Shown here piece by piece: positions 1-10,395 of a stretch of DNA of 64,000 nucleotides. The notes below the pieces were generated by a model, which was given only the letters and a program-made list of their open reading frames with translations, did not search any database and was not told the DNA's origin. Source of the stretch: Bacteroidota bacterium (lineage in GTDB: Bacteria > Bacteroidota > Bacteroidia > Chitinophagales > Chitinophagaceae); the NCBI GenBank assembly GCA_023417815.1, contig JAEZEI010000089.1:1-64000 (forward strand). Direction: 5' to 3'. Both the position numbers and the translations under genes were made by a program. Position 1 is the first letter of the stretch. Every line of letters starts with the position of its first letter.

Positions 1-38
1 CTTCCAACCTCCAACTTCCAACCTCCAACTTCCAACCG
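1..38. repeat. GTTGGAR 7-mer tandem array (left copy)
   Basis: On the minus strand this is five consecutive copies of GTTGGA followed by A or G, i.e. a 14-bp unit of two 7-mers repeated about 2.6 times. The window starts inside or at the edge of the array, so its full length is unknown. An array of the same 7-mer lies at 47275-47308 in the opposite orientation. It is non-coding; its function is not known to me. Confidence 0.85.
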
Positions 39-103
39 TTATGTGAATTAAATATTAATAATTTATGATGAAAAATGACTATTTTCAAGCCCGCTTTAAA
101 AGC

Positions 104-116
104 CGGTATCATACCG
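104..116. repeat. Short perfect inverted repeat upstream of the giant T9SS gene
   Basis: CGGTAT-C-ATACCG forms a perfect 6-bp palindrome around a single base, about 175 bp before the start of the surface protein. It could be an operator half-site pair or chance. The rest of 39-290 is AT-rich non-coding DNA. I see no TAnnTTTG promoter box and no credible gene there. Confidence 0.3.
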
Positions 117-290
117 TATATCCATTCAAAACCGTCTGATCGTTCCCTTCGTTAACTGAACAATAAAGGTATATCAAGCCTAAATGCTTGTGTTGTACCC
201 GTGTGGCTGCTTAACAAACACCTGCGCAATGCGTAGCTACCTGTGAAGCCTGCCCGCGCATGCTTGCCAAATTCAAAGCTAAAAGACGTT

Positions 291-3200
291 ATGAAAAAAT
301 TTTTACTCCTGTTAGTAATAACCGGGTTTGTTCAAACATTAAGGGCGCAGGTTTCGGTTACTGCTACCGCAGGGAACGTGGGACCAACAAACTATGCCAC
401 GTTAAAGCAAGCCTTTGACCAGGTCAATGCGTTTACTCACCAGGGTGCGATCACAATTTCCATTACAGGGAACACTACGGAAACGGCAATGGCGGTGCTG
501 AATGCCGCGAACTATACATCAATCCTGATCAAACCTACCGGGAACTTTACCATTTCGGGGAATCTTCCTTTGGCTACCATTATTAAACTGAACGGCGCAG
601 ATAATGTTACCATTGATGGCGCTGTATCCGGCAATACCCCGGCACTAACTATTACCAATACAAGTTCTGATGGCGACGGTATGATCTGGGTGGCCAGCAG
701 TTCCTCTTCCAACGGTGCTAATAATAATACGGTCAGGAATTGTATCCTCACCGGTTCTTCTCCTTCAAATACCTGGGTGGCATTGGCACAATCGAGCGGT
801 ACCACCTTTGGCGGAATTGCAGAAACTGCCAATAGTAATAATACCTACCAGAACAACCGGGTTACCGGGGCTTATTATGGAATTGCCCTGGTTGGCCCTT
901 CGTCCGGAGAAAGCAACAACCAGGTTTTGGAAAATATTGTTGGCTCTACGGTTCCTGCAGCCAAGATCGGGTTCAAGGGTCTTTTTATTTCAAATCAAAC
1001 CAACCCGATCGTTCGGCAGAATACTGTATCAGGTGTTTCCGGAAACCAGGGGTCAAATACGAATGTTACCTCCGGAATTACCATTGTTGGCGCCACTACC
1101 GGTGGCGAAGTTTCGCGCAACATTGTAAGTGATATCAGGAACACGGCATCACTGGGCTGGACCGCTCATGGCATCACCCTTCAATCCTCCTCATCCAATA
1201 GCGGGGTCCGGGTTGTAAACAACTTTATATATGACGTAAGCGCTGTGGGATGGGAATTCAACCTCAGTGATAATGGCCATGGTATAGGGGTGCTTGCAGG
1301 AAATGGATATGAGATCTATTCAAATTCGGTAAACCTTTTTACCAACCAAACTGAAGGTAATACTGCAGCGATCTATATCGGCACTAATGTAACATCACCG
1401 GGTACGCTTAACATCCGCAATAATATTTTTGCAAACCAGCAAACGGTCGGAGAACAATTCGCCATCTATAGTGAAAAGACCATTGCTGCATTCTCCAATA
1501 TCAATTACAACGATTATTTCTCAACAGATAACGTAGGTTTCCTGGGTAGTGTAAGGAACACCCTTGCACAATGGCAGGCTGCAACCTCAATGGATGCAAA
1601 TTCCGTGGCAATAAACCCTGGCTTTGTTTCGAACACTGACCTGCATCTTGGCGGTGGTTCATTCCTGAATGGAACAGGGGTAATGATCGCCGGGGTTACG
1701 AACGATATTGATGGTGATGCGAGGACGGCTCCCACAGATATCGGCGCAGATGATTTTACGCCGCCCGTATGTACCGGCAATAGCGGCGGTACCGTAACGG
1801 CAACCACCACATCCCTTTGTGCCAGCGGCTCCTCCGTACTTAATGCTACCGGATTTGCATTTGGAACCGGTGCCGCATATCAATGGGAATTCTCCACTGA
1901 CGGTACAAACTTCAACCCGCTTGCGGGACAAACAAATCCATTTACGGCAGCCACAGGTACGATCACTGTTACCACTCATTACCGGTTAAGGGTTACCTGT
2001 AACGCGGGTGCGCCAGGATATTCCAATGTGGTTATCGTTACGGTAAATAATCCAACCCCAACAACCACTACTCCGGCTTCCAGGTGCGGATTTGGTACCG
2101 TTACTCTCCAGGCCACGGGAACAAACCTGAAGTGGTATGATGCAGCAACGGGCGGAAACCAGGTAGGTTCAGGACCAAGCTTTACTACCCCTGGCATCGG
2201 GGCAACTACAACATATTATGTAAGCGCCTCAACCCCTGGCTCCAATGGAAATGGGGGTAAACCAAGCACCGATGGCGGTAATGGAGGGTTTGACGGAACT
2301 AACACCGGGCTTGTATTCAATGCAGCGACAGATTTTACCCTTTTATCGGTGAAAATGTACCCGACCTCTGCCGGTTCAATAACTATCCGCGCTGTAAATA
2401 GTTCCGGCGCTCAATTACCCGGAGCATCTATTAATGTCAATTTCGCTGCTGCAGCTCCGGGAGGAATTGTTGTTCCACTAAACTTCAACATTCCTGCAGG
2501 AAACGGGCACAGGCTGATCATTTTCGCAAATGCAGGTTTCATTAGTTTCTGGAGAGATTTCAGCGGGAATTCTTTTCCTTATGCCTTGGGTTCAGTCGGC
2601 AGTATTACCGGTGGTTATCTCTCCGGATCGAGTACTACCTATTATTATTTTTACGACTGGGTTTACACCACATCATGCGAAGGAAACAGGGTACCTGTTA
2701 CAGCAACCATAACTTCACCACCTGCATTCACCACCTTCTCTGCAACGCCTCCCGGGCCACATTGTTCCGGAAGTGTGCCTGTGAATTTGAGTGTGAGCAG
2801 TGCTGCAGCCTATACCTATACCTGGATGCCCGGTTCGCTGGTAGGACCAAACCATACCGTGAACCCAACATCAACCACAACATATGTTGTTACTGCAACA
2901 GAGCCCGGTGGCTGTGTAAGGAAAGATTCTGTGACCGTAGCAATAAATCCAACTCCCGCACCTGTAGTTGTTACACCAGCTTCGGCAACCATTTGCCCGA
3001 ATGTACCGATCAGGATCATTGCAACTGGCGGGCATTTAAGTAACCAGCAGGCACATTCGCATACCCTTGATGCGATCGCTCCTTATTCCCAGGGAGGTAC
3101 AGGAGGAACCGTAACCCTGAACACAACCTATTTCAGCCAGGGTACTGGTTCTGTCCGGGTTCAAAATGGCAACTCTTCCCAGGTATGGGTAGAAAGCCCG

Positions 3201-6200
3201 GTCATCCCGATGAATAATTTTACAAGTGCAGTTCTCTTGTTCGATCATATTTGCGCAACAGAATTGAATTTTGATTTTGGTTGGGTAGAATACAGTACGA
3301 ATGGAGGTTCCTCATGGACCACATTCCCTTCCTCTAACTATCTTGGAAGCGGGGTGTTGAGAAACGGTGTAGTGAGTTTTGATAAGGGGAGTTATCCTGA
3401 CTGGGGAACCCAGTTCACTGATGGAACTTCCACACCGGGACCAGGCCCGGCTACCTCCCTGTGGAAATCCGAAGCAGTGAATTTTAATGGCGTTACGCTC
3501 ACCAACAATATGAAGATCAGGTTCAGAGTTAACGGTGATGTAAGCCTCATCTATTATGGTTGGCTCATTGATAATATCCGGATAACGGGTACAAATCGTC
3601 CGATAACATGGACCGTTTCAACAGGAGCTTCGCTTTACAGTTCTACAACTCCATTAACCGCTTATGTACCAGGAACTATTCGCGATACTATCTGGATGAT
3701 GTCTTCAACTCCTGATGTCTATAATGTTACAGCAACCTCGAGCGGCGTCGGATGCAACTCTTCTGCAACCTCTAATATAACTGTTGCTAATGGATCAACC
3801 CTTAGCGCTGTTCTTTCTTCTAACGCCACTACGGTTTGCCAGGGCGATTCTGTAACCTTTACTGTAACCGTAAATAACCTTGGAACAGGGCAGGGTTATA
3901 AATTTTACCGCAACAATATTTTACAGGTTGACCAGGTGTCAAACACCTGGACCTATTTGCCATCGGATGGCGATATAATCCATGTTGTGGCAACAATTAT
4001 TTCTTCTTGTCTCGGCAATAACCCTGCAACATCCAATAACATAACTATAAATGTGCAGCCTGCTCCAACGGTGAATATCACCGGAGGCACTACGGTCTGC
4101 AATGGATCTATCACAACCCTTACTGCAAATACCACGGGCGGAATTTCCGGTTATCAGTGGTATAATGGTGGAATCCTGATACCGGGCGCTACCAGTTCAA
4201 CTTATGATGCAACGTTGCCGGGATCCTATACAGTTACTGTAACGGGTAACCAGTCACTTTCGTGCCCGAAGACCTCTGCGCCGCATGTGCTTACACATCC
4301 AGCGTATGATATCACTGTGATCCCCGCTGCTAATGGTACGATCACACCATCAGGCACTGTATCTGTTGCCTGCGGAGATGACCAGGTTTTTAACATAAAC
4401 CCCAATCCCGGCTTTGGAATTTGCGATGTATTGGTAGATGGCGTTTCAATGGGCGTGATAAATACCTATACCTTCAATAATGTAACAGCGCCGCATACCA
4501 TTACTGCAGTATTCTGCATTACCGGTTGCCCAAATCCTCCGCAGGCGAATGCCGGTGCCAATGCAGCGATCTGCTCGGGTCAATCCTATACGTTGCAGGG
4601 CTCACTCATTGATGCCACTGCAGGTACATGGTCTGGAGGCGGAGGTACCTTTACGCCAAATAATACAACGCTGAATGCGGTTTACACCCCTTCAGCAGCG
4701 GAAGTGACTGCAGGAACAGTAACGCTCACGCTCACTTCAAACAATCCTTTGGGAGCGCCATGTGTTCCTTCAAGCTCCCAGGTAACGATAACCATCAATC
4801 CTTCACCGGTGGTGAATGTTTCAGGTAATCTCGGGCTTTGCGCGGCGGGAGTAACAACCACCTTATTAACAGCAGATTCAACAGGAACCCCGACGAATAT
4901 CACCAACTTCCAGTGGTATAATGGTGCCACGCTGGTAGCTTCAGGCCCTGCGCAGGGAACATATACTGCCAACAGTGCATCTACATATAGTGTAACGGTA
5001 ACCGGGGCAAATGGTTGTACTGCAGCAGATACTGTTGTAATAACAACTTTTGCAGCGCCCGTAGTTGCCATCAGCGGTAATCCAACATTCTGTACCAGGA
5101 GTTCAACAGACCTTGTTGCCGTTGCAAGTGCGGGAAGCGGAACTCTCGGTCCAAACAGCTATCAATGGAAAATAGGCGGATCAGATATAGTTGGGGCCAC
5201 CACCTCAGTGCTTACAACCGGTGTGGCTGGCTCTTACACCGTGGTTGCAACCAATTCAAACGGGTGTAATACCACTTCAGCTCCCTTCGTGCTTAACCAG
5301 GATAATACACCTTTAAGCGGAAACTATACTATTGGAATGGGGCTGCCTACGTGTACGAATTATGAATCCTTCCAGATCGCGATCAATGATCTGAATACAA
5401 GGGGAATCAGCGGCAACGTTCAGTTTGATGTGCCGGGAGGTTATACCGAGGTAGCGCCAACAGGCGGACTTTCACTTGGTTCGGCAACGCTTAATCCTTC
5501 GGTGGGTTCATTCACCATAACGTTCAGCAGGATCGGCGGAGGCGCCAACCCGCTGATCTCTGCTTATCCTGGAGGTACAGCGCTGGCAAATTCTGTTATA
5601 CCGGATGGTATATGGAACCTGAAAGGTGTGGATAATGTAACTATTAATTCCATTGACCTTGTTGATAATAATACTGCAGGAAATTCTCCGATGGAGTATG
5701 GCTACGGGATCTTCAAACTAAATAATAATGACGGCGCGCAGAATAATACCATTCAAAACTGCGTCATTACGCTTAATAAGCTTAATGGGTCGAGTGGTGC
5801 TGGTCCAATGGTTGAAGGTTCAACAGGTATTAGGGTGGTGAATGCTACGCCAACTGCTGCAACAACTGCCCTTGTTCCAACGGTAGCCGCAGGAACGAAT
5901 TCATACAATAAATTCTATGGCAATACCATTCAGAATGTGCATCATGGTATTGCTATCATTGGTTATGATGCACCTTCTTCTGTATTAGGGGATAAAGGAA
6001 ATGATATCGGGGGTTCCAGCGACGAAACTGGGAATACCATCATCAATTTTGGAGGAGCTTCATCAACCCTTCCATCAAATGCGATCCGTATCGAAAGCCA
6101 ATGGGATGCAAATATTTCTTTCAATATAATAAACAACAATAACGGTTCGGGCATTAACCACCTTGGAACACTGAGAGGAATTATAACCCAGGCCGGGAAT

Positions 6201-9200
6201 ACCGGTACTCCGAATGCAAGTATTACCATCAACAATAACACCATCTCAATAAAAAGTGATGCGGTGGGAAGTGTTGCTACTGGTATACAGAATGGTATAG
6301 GTTCTAACACCGTTGCAGGTTCTAATACAGTCACGATTACTAATAATGATGTGACCGGAAGTCTTGCCTTGTCTACAACATCATCGGGGGTTTGGACAGG
6401 TATTGTTAATTCAACGAATGCCAATGTTGTGAACATCATTAATAACAATGTTCATGATGTATTAGCATCCGGAACAGCAGCCTGGATTGGAATAAGCAAT
6501 ACAAATTCCAGCTCGCTCGCAAGCCCGGTCATAAACTTCAATAACAACAAACTTCTGAATTGTAATATTCAAACCACCGGAGCCTTAACTGCCATTTCAA
6601 ATGCAATAGGTACCACAAATGCTGTGACCACACTCAATATGAATGGTAACCTGGTTTCAGGCAACACCAAGAATGGTGCTGGAACTATTGTTTGGTTGAT
6701 GTTTGGCGGGCCCTTAACGGGAGTTTATAATAACAACGTGGTGCAGAATAATGTTGCTACAGCTACTGCTGCAGTTACCGTCAACTGTATGCAGGCACAG
6801 GGAACAGGTGTTGGTTCAGGTTATGTGTTCAATGATAATGTTATTTACAATAATTCAATAACCGGATTTACCGGTTCTGCAGCTGGAACATTATATGGAT
6901 TTACTAATGCCTCCGGCGCAAGGAATGAAAATATTTATAATAACATCATCCGCAATCTATTCATTACCGGGACCTCTACGGGTATTCATACGATCAGGGG
7001 AATTAACAACAACACTAATAGCTCAAACGAGCATATGCGTATTGTAGCAAATAACCAGGTGGATAGCCTTTACACCAATTCAGGTTCAACAGCGCAAATA
7101 ACGGGCATTCATAGCCAGGTGGGTTACAATATTATTATTGAGAAGAACAGGATCCATAGTTTGTTCCCGGGACAGAATGGAGCAACTGCGTCCTTTGCAA
7201 AGGGAATTGTTTCACAAAATTCCACATCAAGCACTTCAATAATAAAAAACAATTTTATTTCTCTTGATCTTTCTCAAGCGTTTTCTCCTGCTTCAAATTC
7301 TGTTTTGTCCGGCTCTAATTCTTTAATGGGAATTGATGTTATACCTCCTGCAGTTCCTGGAGCTTGTGATGTTAAGTTTTATAACAACACTATACGATTG
7401 GCAGGGAGTGGTAGCGCTACATTCGGAAGTACTGGATTTAACTTAACTAGCACAGCGGCAATTGTCGATATTCGGAACAATATCGTAGTGAATGAAAGTA
7501 CACCAGGTTCATCTTCTGGTTTTGCAACAGGATTGCGTATGCCTTCAACCTATGCCAACTGGGATGTAGCCAGCAATAATAATCTATGGTATACCACGCA
7601 GCAATCCAACACACCATTATTTGTTCATAACGCAACACCGTATGTTACCCTGGCTGCGTTCCAGGGTGCAGTTGGTGGGCGGGAATCATTATCGCGCGAC
7701 CTGGCTGTAGATTTCGTGAATGCTGGATTGAACGACCTGCACATTAAGCCGGATAATAACTGCGGTCTTGACGGCCTGGCGCAAACGCTTACTGATGTTA
7801 CAGATGATATTGATGGCGATGTAAGGAATAATCCTCCGAAAGTTGGAGCAGATGAATATGAGAATACCGGCGGCGCTTATGGTGTATGGAAAGGAGTGAA
7901 CACCAACTGGGATGATCCTGTGAACTGGTGTGGCGGAGTTCCTAACTTCACTACCAATGTGGTGATCCCGGCCAGCGCTCCTAATTACCCGGTCATTACT
8001 TCAACAAATCCTAAAGCGCGTAATCTCACCATCGATGCCGGTGGAAATATTACCATCAACACCGGTGGAATGATCGCGATCAAAGGCAATGTTGCCAACA
8101 CGGGTACGATCGATAATAACGGTACGATTTTGCTGAACGGAACAGCGGCACAAACCTTCCCGGGTACCGCAGGAACAATCACAGCGATGTACAACCTGGA
8201 GGTAAGTAACCCGGCAGGTATGGTGCTGAATAAGCCGATCACCATCAGTGGAGCGTTGTTGCCGACTTCAGGAACGATCACTCTCGGAAATAATAACATC
8301 ACCCTTGCCTCATCCCTGGCAGGAACAGCACGGATCGGTACTGTAGGAACAACCAACGCCTTTGTCTATAATGGTACAGGAAGGTTCGAGGTGCAACGCT
8401 ATATAAATACCGGTACCGGTGTTGGCCAGCATGGTAGATCATGGCAGCTTCTTGCCACACCTGCTTTTGGCCAAACCATAAATGCTGCATGGCAGGAAGG
8501 AAACGTTCCGCTCGGAAATAACACCCCGGGATTCGGGACAATTATGACCAGTCATCTTCCCGGTGCAACCGGCCTGGGATTCGATGTATATACCCCTGCA
8601 GGTTCAAGCATGAAGATCTATAACCCGGTAACTAACGGCTATGATGGGGTGCCGAATACATTGAGTACCGAGATCTCGAATAAAAAGGGTTATATGATCC
8701 TGGTGCGCGGGCCGCGCAGTGTGCAGTCAACAGCAACGGCGGCATCTCCAACGGTTATGCGGATTACAGGAAGAGTGTATGCCCCGGGCACTGATGCGCC
8801 TGCATCTACAACTGTTGGTGCGAACCAGTTTGAATCTGTAGGAAATCCTTATGCATCTGCAATAAATCCTGGAGCGATCACCAGGTCGGCCTCGGTACAG
8901 GATGTATTCTATGTTTGGGATCCATCCATTAACGGCGCCTATGGTTTGGGTGCATGGAATACCCTGTTGCCCAGCGGCGGACTGTATTACCCTGTGCTGA
9001 ATACACCATACTATCCAATAGCCACCCCGGTGAACATACAATCCGGGCAGGCATTCATTGTACGTGCAGTTGGGTCTGCAGGAACGGTTAGCTTTACCGA
9101 AGCTGCTAAAGTTGCCGGATTTGATACCCTGCTTCGTCCAAACAATGCTGCACAGGAATTCAAGGCCTACCTGTTCCAGAACAATGCTGTACTGGATGGA

Positions 9201-10127
9201 AACAGCCTTACGTTCGATGAATCCTTCAGCAATGAAATGGATATGCTGGATATTCATAAGTTCAGGAATAGTGCAGAAAACTTCGGCATCAACGGCCCTG
9301 GCGCCGAACTAATGGTAGAATCGCGAATCCCTGTAAACAGGAACGACACAATTTTCTATAAACTCTCAGGATTACGTAACCTGGAATATGAGTTGCGTTT
9401 TGCTCCTGAGAATCTCGCCACCGAGGCAGGCCTTACAGCATACCTGGAAGACCTGTTCACAGGATCTTCAACAATAATCAGCCTCACAGACAGTACATTC
9501 TACCGGTTTACGGTATCATCGCAGGATGGGTCCAATGCTGCAGACAGGTTCCGCGTAGTGTTTAAACGCATACCGCCTGTTAAATTCATAAGCATTAATG
9601 CAACTCCATACCAGCAGCACGAGGTGAAAGTTGACTGGAGTGTAGAGGATGAAGTGAATGTTTCAAATTATACGGTTCAACACTCAGTGAATGGAACTGA
9701 TTTCCTCTCTATTGGATCAGTGAATTCCCTGAATGCGGAAACGTCGGCTTATTCTTCCCTGCATCACGATCCCGTGGAAGGTATGAACTATTACAGGATC
9801 ATGAGCCTTTCTAATAATGGAGAAATTCGATACAGTGCAATTGCGGAAGTCAGGTTCAAGGCGCCACCGGTGCTCATCACGCTTTATCCAAACCCGGTGG
9901 GTGAAAACAGGATGGTGAATGTAAATCTTTCAAATATGCCGGCAGGAAGGTATAACATTGTTATATCCTCTGTTTCAGGCAAGGAAGTGTTGAGATCAGT
10001 GGTAGAACATTCCGGACGTACTGCAGTTTATCCATTAAGGATCAACGGGCTCACAACGCATGGCACATACCTTGTTGCTATAACGGGGCCTGACCGAAAG
10101 CGCAACATTTTTAAAATTGTATATTAA
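291..10127 (+). CDS. Giant T9SS-secreted surface protein with beta-helix and Ig-like modules
   Basis: Predicted extracellular, cell-surface protein of 3278 residues; its function is probably adhesive or structural, but that is inference. I chose the ATG at 291 because it begins a classical signal peptide (MKKFLLLLVI, ending ALRAQ-like at LRAQ). A longer GTG-started frame at 243 only adds an unlikely 16-residue extension. Two stretches rich in N/T/I/G repeats (roughly bases 430-1750 and 5330-7760) read as right-handed parallel beta-helices. Between and after them are Cys-containing Ig-like or PKD-like modules with recurrent YQWYNGG/YQWEF cores, and a module with WDDPVNWCGG. The last ~80 residues (LYPNPVGEN, then GxY and a basic end) match a T9SS type A sorting domain, so export is by type IX secretion rather than by exosortase. 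Confidence 0.9.
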   Translation: MKKFLLLLVITGFVQTLRAQVSVTATAGNVGPTNYATLKQAFDQVNAFTHQGAITISITGNTTETAMAVLNAANYTSILIKPTGNFTISGNLPLATIIKLNGADNVTIDGAVSGNTPALTITNTSSDGDGMIWVASSSSSNGANNNTVRNCILTGSSPSNTWVALAQSSGTTFGGIAETANSNNTYQNNRVTGAYYGIALVGPSSGESNNQVLENIVGSTVPAAKIGFKGLFISNQTNPIVRQNTVSGVSGNQGSNTNVTSGITIVGATTGGEVSRNIVSDIRNTASLGWTAHGITLQSSSSNSGVRVVNNFIYDVSAVGWEFNLSDNGHGIGVLAGNGYEIYSNSVNLFTNQTEGNTAAIYIGTNVTSPGTLNIRNNIFANQQTVGEQFAIYSEKTIAAFSNINYNDYFSTDNVGFLGSVRNTLAQWQAATSMDANSVAINPGFVSNTDLHLGGGSFLNGTGVMIAGVTNDIDGDARTAPTDIGADDFTPPVCTGNSGGTVTATTTSLCASGSSVLNATGFAFGTGAAYQWEFSTDGTNFNPLAGQTNPFTAATGTITVTTHYRLRVTCNAGAPGYSNVVIVTVNNPTPTTTTPASRCGFGTVTLQATGTNLKWYDAATGGNQVGSGPSFTTPGIGATTTYYVSASTPGSNGNGGKPSTDGGNGGFDGTNTGLVFNAATDFTLLSVKMYPTSAGSITIRAVNSSGAQLPGASINVNFAAAAPGGIVVPLNFNIPAGNGHRLIIFANAGFISFWRDFSGNSFPYALGSVGSITGGYLSGSSTTYYYFYDWVYTTSCEGNRVPVTATITSPPAFTTFSATPPGPHCSGSVPVNLSVSSAAAYTYTWMPGSLVGPNHTVNPTSTTTYVVTATEPGGCVRKDSVTVAINPTPAPVVVTPASATICPNVPIRIIATGGHLSNQQAHSHTLDAIAPYSQGGTGGTVTLNTTYFSQGTGSVRVQNGNSSQVWVESPVIPMNNFTSAVLLFDHICATELNFDFGWVEYSTNGGSSWTTFPSSNYLGSGVLRNGVVSFDKGSYPDWGTQFTDGTSTPGPGPATSLWKSEAVNFNGVTLTNNMKIRFRVNGDVSLIYYGWLIDNIRITGTNRPITWTVSTGASLYSSTTPLTAYVPGTIRDTIWMMSSTPDVYNVTATSSGVGCNSSATSNITVANGSTLSAVLSSNATTVCQGDSVTFTVTVNNLGTGQGYKFYRNNILQVDQVSNTWTYLPSDGDIIHVVATIISSCLGNNPATSNNITINVQPAPTVNITGGTTVCNGSITTLTANTTGGISGYQWYNGGILIPGATSSTYDATLPGSYTVTVTGNQSLSCPKTSAPHVLTHPAYDITVIPAANGTITPSGTVSVACGDDQVFNINPNPGFGICDVLVDGVSMGVINTYTFNNVTAPHTITAVFCITGCPNPPQANAGANAAICSGQSYTLQGSLIDATAGTWSGGGGTFTPNNTTLNAVYTPSAAEVTAGTVTLTLTSNNPLGAPCVPSSSQVTITINPSPVVNVSGNLGLCAAGVTTTLLTADSTGTPTNITNFQWYNGATLVASGPAQGTYTANSASTYSVTVTGANGCTAADTVVITTFAAPVVAISGNPTFCTRSSTDLVAVASAGSGTLGPNSYQWKIGGSDIVGATTSVLTTGVAGSYTVVATNSNGCNTTSAPFVLNQDNTPLSGNYTIGMGLPTCTNYESFQIAINDLNTRGISGNVQFDVPGGYTEVAPTGGLSLGSATLNPSVGSFTITFSRIGGGANPLISAYPGGTALANSVIPDGIWNLKGVDNVTINSIDLVDNNTAGNSPMEYGYGIFKLNNNDGAQNNTIQNCVITLNKLNGSSGAGPMVEGSTGIRVVNATPTAATTALVPTVAAGTNSYNKFYGNTIQNVHHGIAIIGYDAPSSVLGDKGNDIGGSSDETGNTIINFGGASSTLPSNAIRIESQWDANISFNIINNNNGSGINHLGTLRGIITQAGNTGTPNASITINNNTISIKSDAVGSVATGIQNGIGSNTVAGSNTVTITNNDVTGSLALSTTSSGVWTGIVNSTNANVVNIINNNVHDVLASGTAAWIGISNTNSSSLASPVINFNNNKLLNCNIQTTGALTAISNAIGTTNAVTTLNMNGNLVSGNTKNGAGTIVWLMFGGPLTGVYNNNVVQNNVATATAAVTVNCMQAQGTGVGSGYVFNDNVIYNNSITGFTGSAAGTLYGFTNASGARNENIYNNIIRNLFITGTSTGIHTIRGINNNTNSSNEHMRIVANNQVDSLYTNSGSTAQITGIHSQVGYNIIIEKNRIHSLFPGQNGATASFAKGIVSQNSTSSTSIIKNNFISLDLSQAFSPASNSVLSGSNSLMGIDVIPPAVPGACDVKFYNNTIRLAGSGSATFGSTGFNLTSTAAIVDIRNNIVVNESTPGSSSGFATGLRMPSTYANWDVASNNNLWYTTQQSNTPLFVHNATPYVTLAAFQGAVGGRESLSRDLAVDFVNAGLNDLHIKPDNNCGLDGLAQTLTDVTDDIDGDVRNNPPKVGADEYENTGGAYGVWKGVNTNWDDPVNWCGGVPNFTTNVVIPASAPNYPVITSTNPKARNLTIDAGGNITINTGGMIAIKGNVANTGTIDNNGTILLNGTAAQTFPGTAGTITAMYNLEVSNPAGMVLNKPITISGALLPTSGTITLGNNNITLASSLAGTARIGTVGTTNAFVYNGTGRFEVQRYINTGTGVGQHGRSWQLLATPAFGQTINAAWQEGNVPLGNNTPGFGTIMTSHLPGATGLGFDVYTPAGSSMKIYNPVTNGYDGVPNTLSTEISNKKGYMILVRGPRSVQSTATAASPTVMRITGRVYAPGTDAPASTTVGANQFESVGNPYASAINPGAITRSASVQDVFYVWDPSINGAYGLGAWNTLLPSGGLYYPVLNTPYYPIATPVNIQSGQAFIVRAVGSAGTVSFTEAAKVAGFDTLLRPNNAAQEFKAYLFQNNAVLDGNSLTFDESFSNEMDMLDIHKFRNSAENFGINGPGAELMVESRIPVNRNDTIFYKLSGLRNLEYELRFAPENLATEAGLTAYLEDLFTGSSTIISLTDSTFYRFTVSSQDGSNAADRFRVVFKRIPPVKFISINATPYQQHEVKVDWSVEDEVNVSNYTVQHSVNGTDFLSIGSVNSLNAETSAYSSLHHDPVEGMNYYRIMSLSNNGEIRYSAIAEVRFKAPPVLITLYPNPVGENRMVNVNLSNMPAGRYNIVISSVSGKEVLRSVVEHSGRTAVYPLRINGLTTHGTYLVAITGPDRKRNIFKIVY

Positions 10128-10146
10128 TTTAAACAACTTACTTTTG
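10117..10146 (+). promoter_or_regulatory. Bacteroidota-type promoter for the PID-CTERM-like gene
   Basis: TTG at 10117-10119, a 19-nt spacer, then TACTTTTG at 10139-10146. This matches the Bacteroidota sigma-ABfr consensus (TTTG/TTG, 19-21 nt, TAnnTTTG). Transcription would start near 10152, about 18 nt before the ATG at 10170. The -33 element overlaps the last codons of the giant gene, so the small gene has its own transcription unit. Confidence 0.75.
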
Positions 10147-10169
10147 TTAACCAGGACAACTGAAATAAG

Positions 10170-10391
10170 ATGAAGCGTTTTTTTTTCCTGTTTGCGGGAT
10201 TGGTATTGTTGATGATCGTCATGGCCCTGCCTGTGGTAACCCTGGCGCAGGGTGGAGATCCCGGTTGTGATCCGCTTGATCCGGCATGCCCGATCGATGG
10301 TGGTCTAGGCTTGCTGATAGCCGCAGGTGTTGGCATCGCGGCGCGAAAATCTTACCAGTATCAAAAGAAGAAGGGTCTAAAGTCTGAATAA
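10170..10391 (+). CDS. Small PID-CTERM-like exosortase substrate
   Basis: A 73-residue secreted protein. Residues 1-26 are a strong signal peptide ending VVTLAQ, with cleavage before Q27. Residues 27-40 are a short acidic/Cys-containing segment (Cys33, Cys40). Residues 41-45 are PIDGG, 46-58 are a Gly/Ala/Leu/Ile hydrophobic helix, and 59-68 carry Arg59, Lys60 and Lys66-68. Motif, helix and basic tail are the hallmark of tripartite signals cut by exosortases. The PID form is, as I recall, a recognised variant (PID-CTERM) in Bacteroidota. After both cuts only some 15-19 residues would remain, which is remarkably small. The candidate processing enzyme is the exosortase at 37513-38079. The gene is monocistronic, with its own promoter and terminator. 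It could alternatively be a simple bitopic membrane peptide. Confidence 0.85.
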   Translation: MKRFFFLFAGLVLLMIVMALPVVTLAQGGDPGCDPLDPACPIDGGLGLLIAAGVGIAARKSYQYQKKKGLKSE

Positions 10392-10395
10392 ATTC

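Noticed and set aside
1..38. Possible CRISPR-like array of short repeats (also 47275-47308)
   Set aside because: Units are 7 bp, contiguous and without spacers; no cas genes nearby.
243..290. GTG start of the giant gene
   Set aside because: The in-frame ATG at 291 opens a perfect signal peptide, while the extension has no signal character.
9880..10127. Exosortase processing of the giant surface protein
   Set aside because: Its C-terminus is a T9SS sorting domain with beta-strand pattern and lacks a transmembrane helix and PID/PEP motif.
10130..10391. PID-type protein as a bacteriocin or leaderless peptide
   Set aside because: Signal peptide plus motif, helix and basic tail fit a sorting signal much better; no immunity or bacteriocin export genes adjacent.
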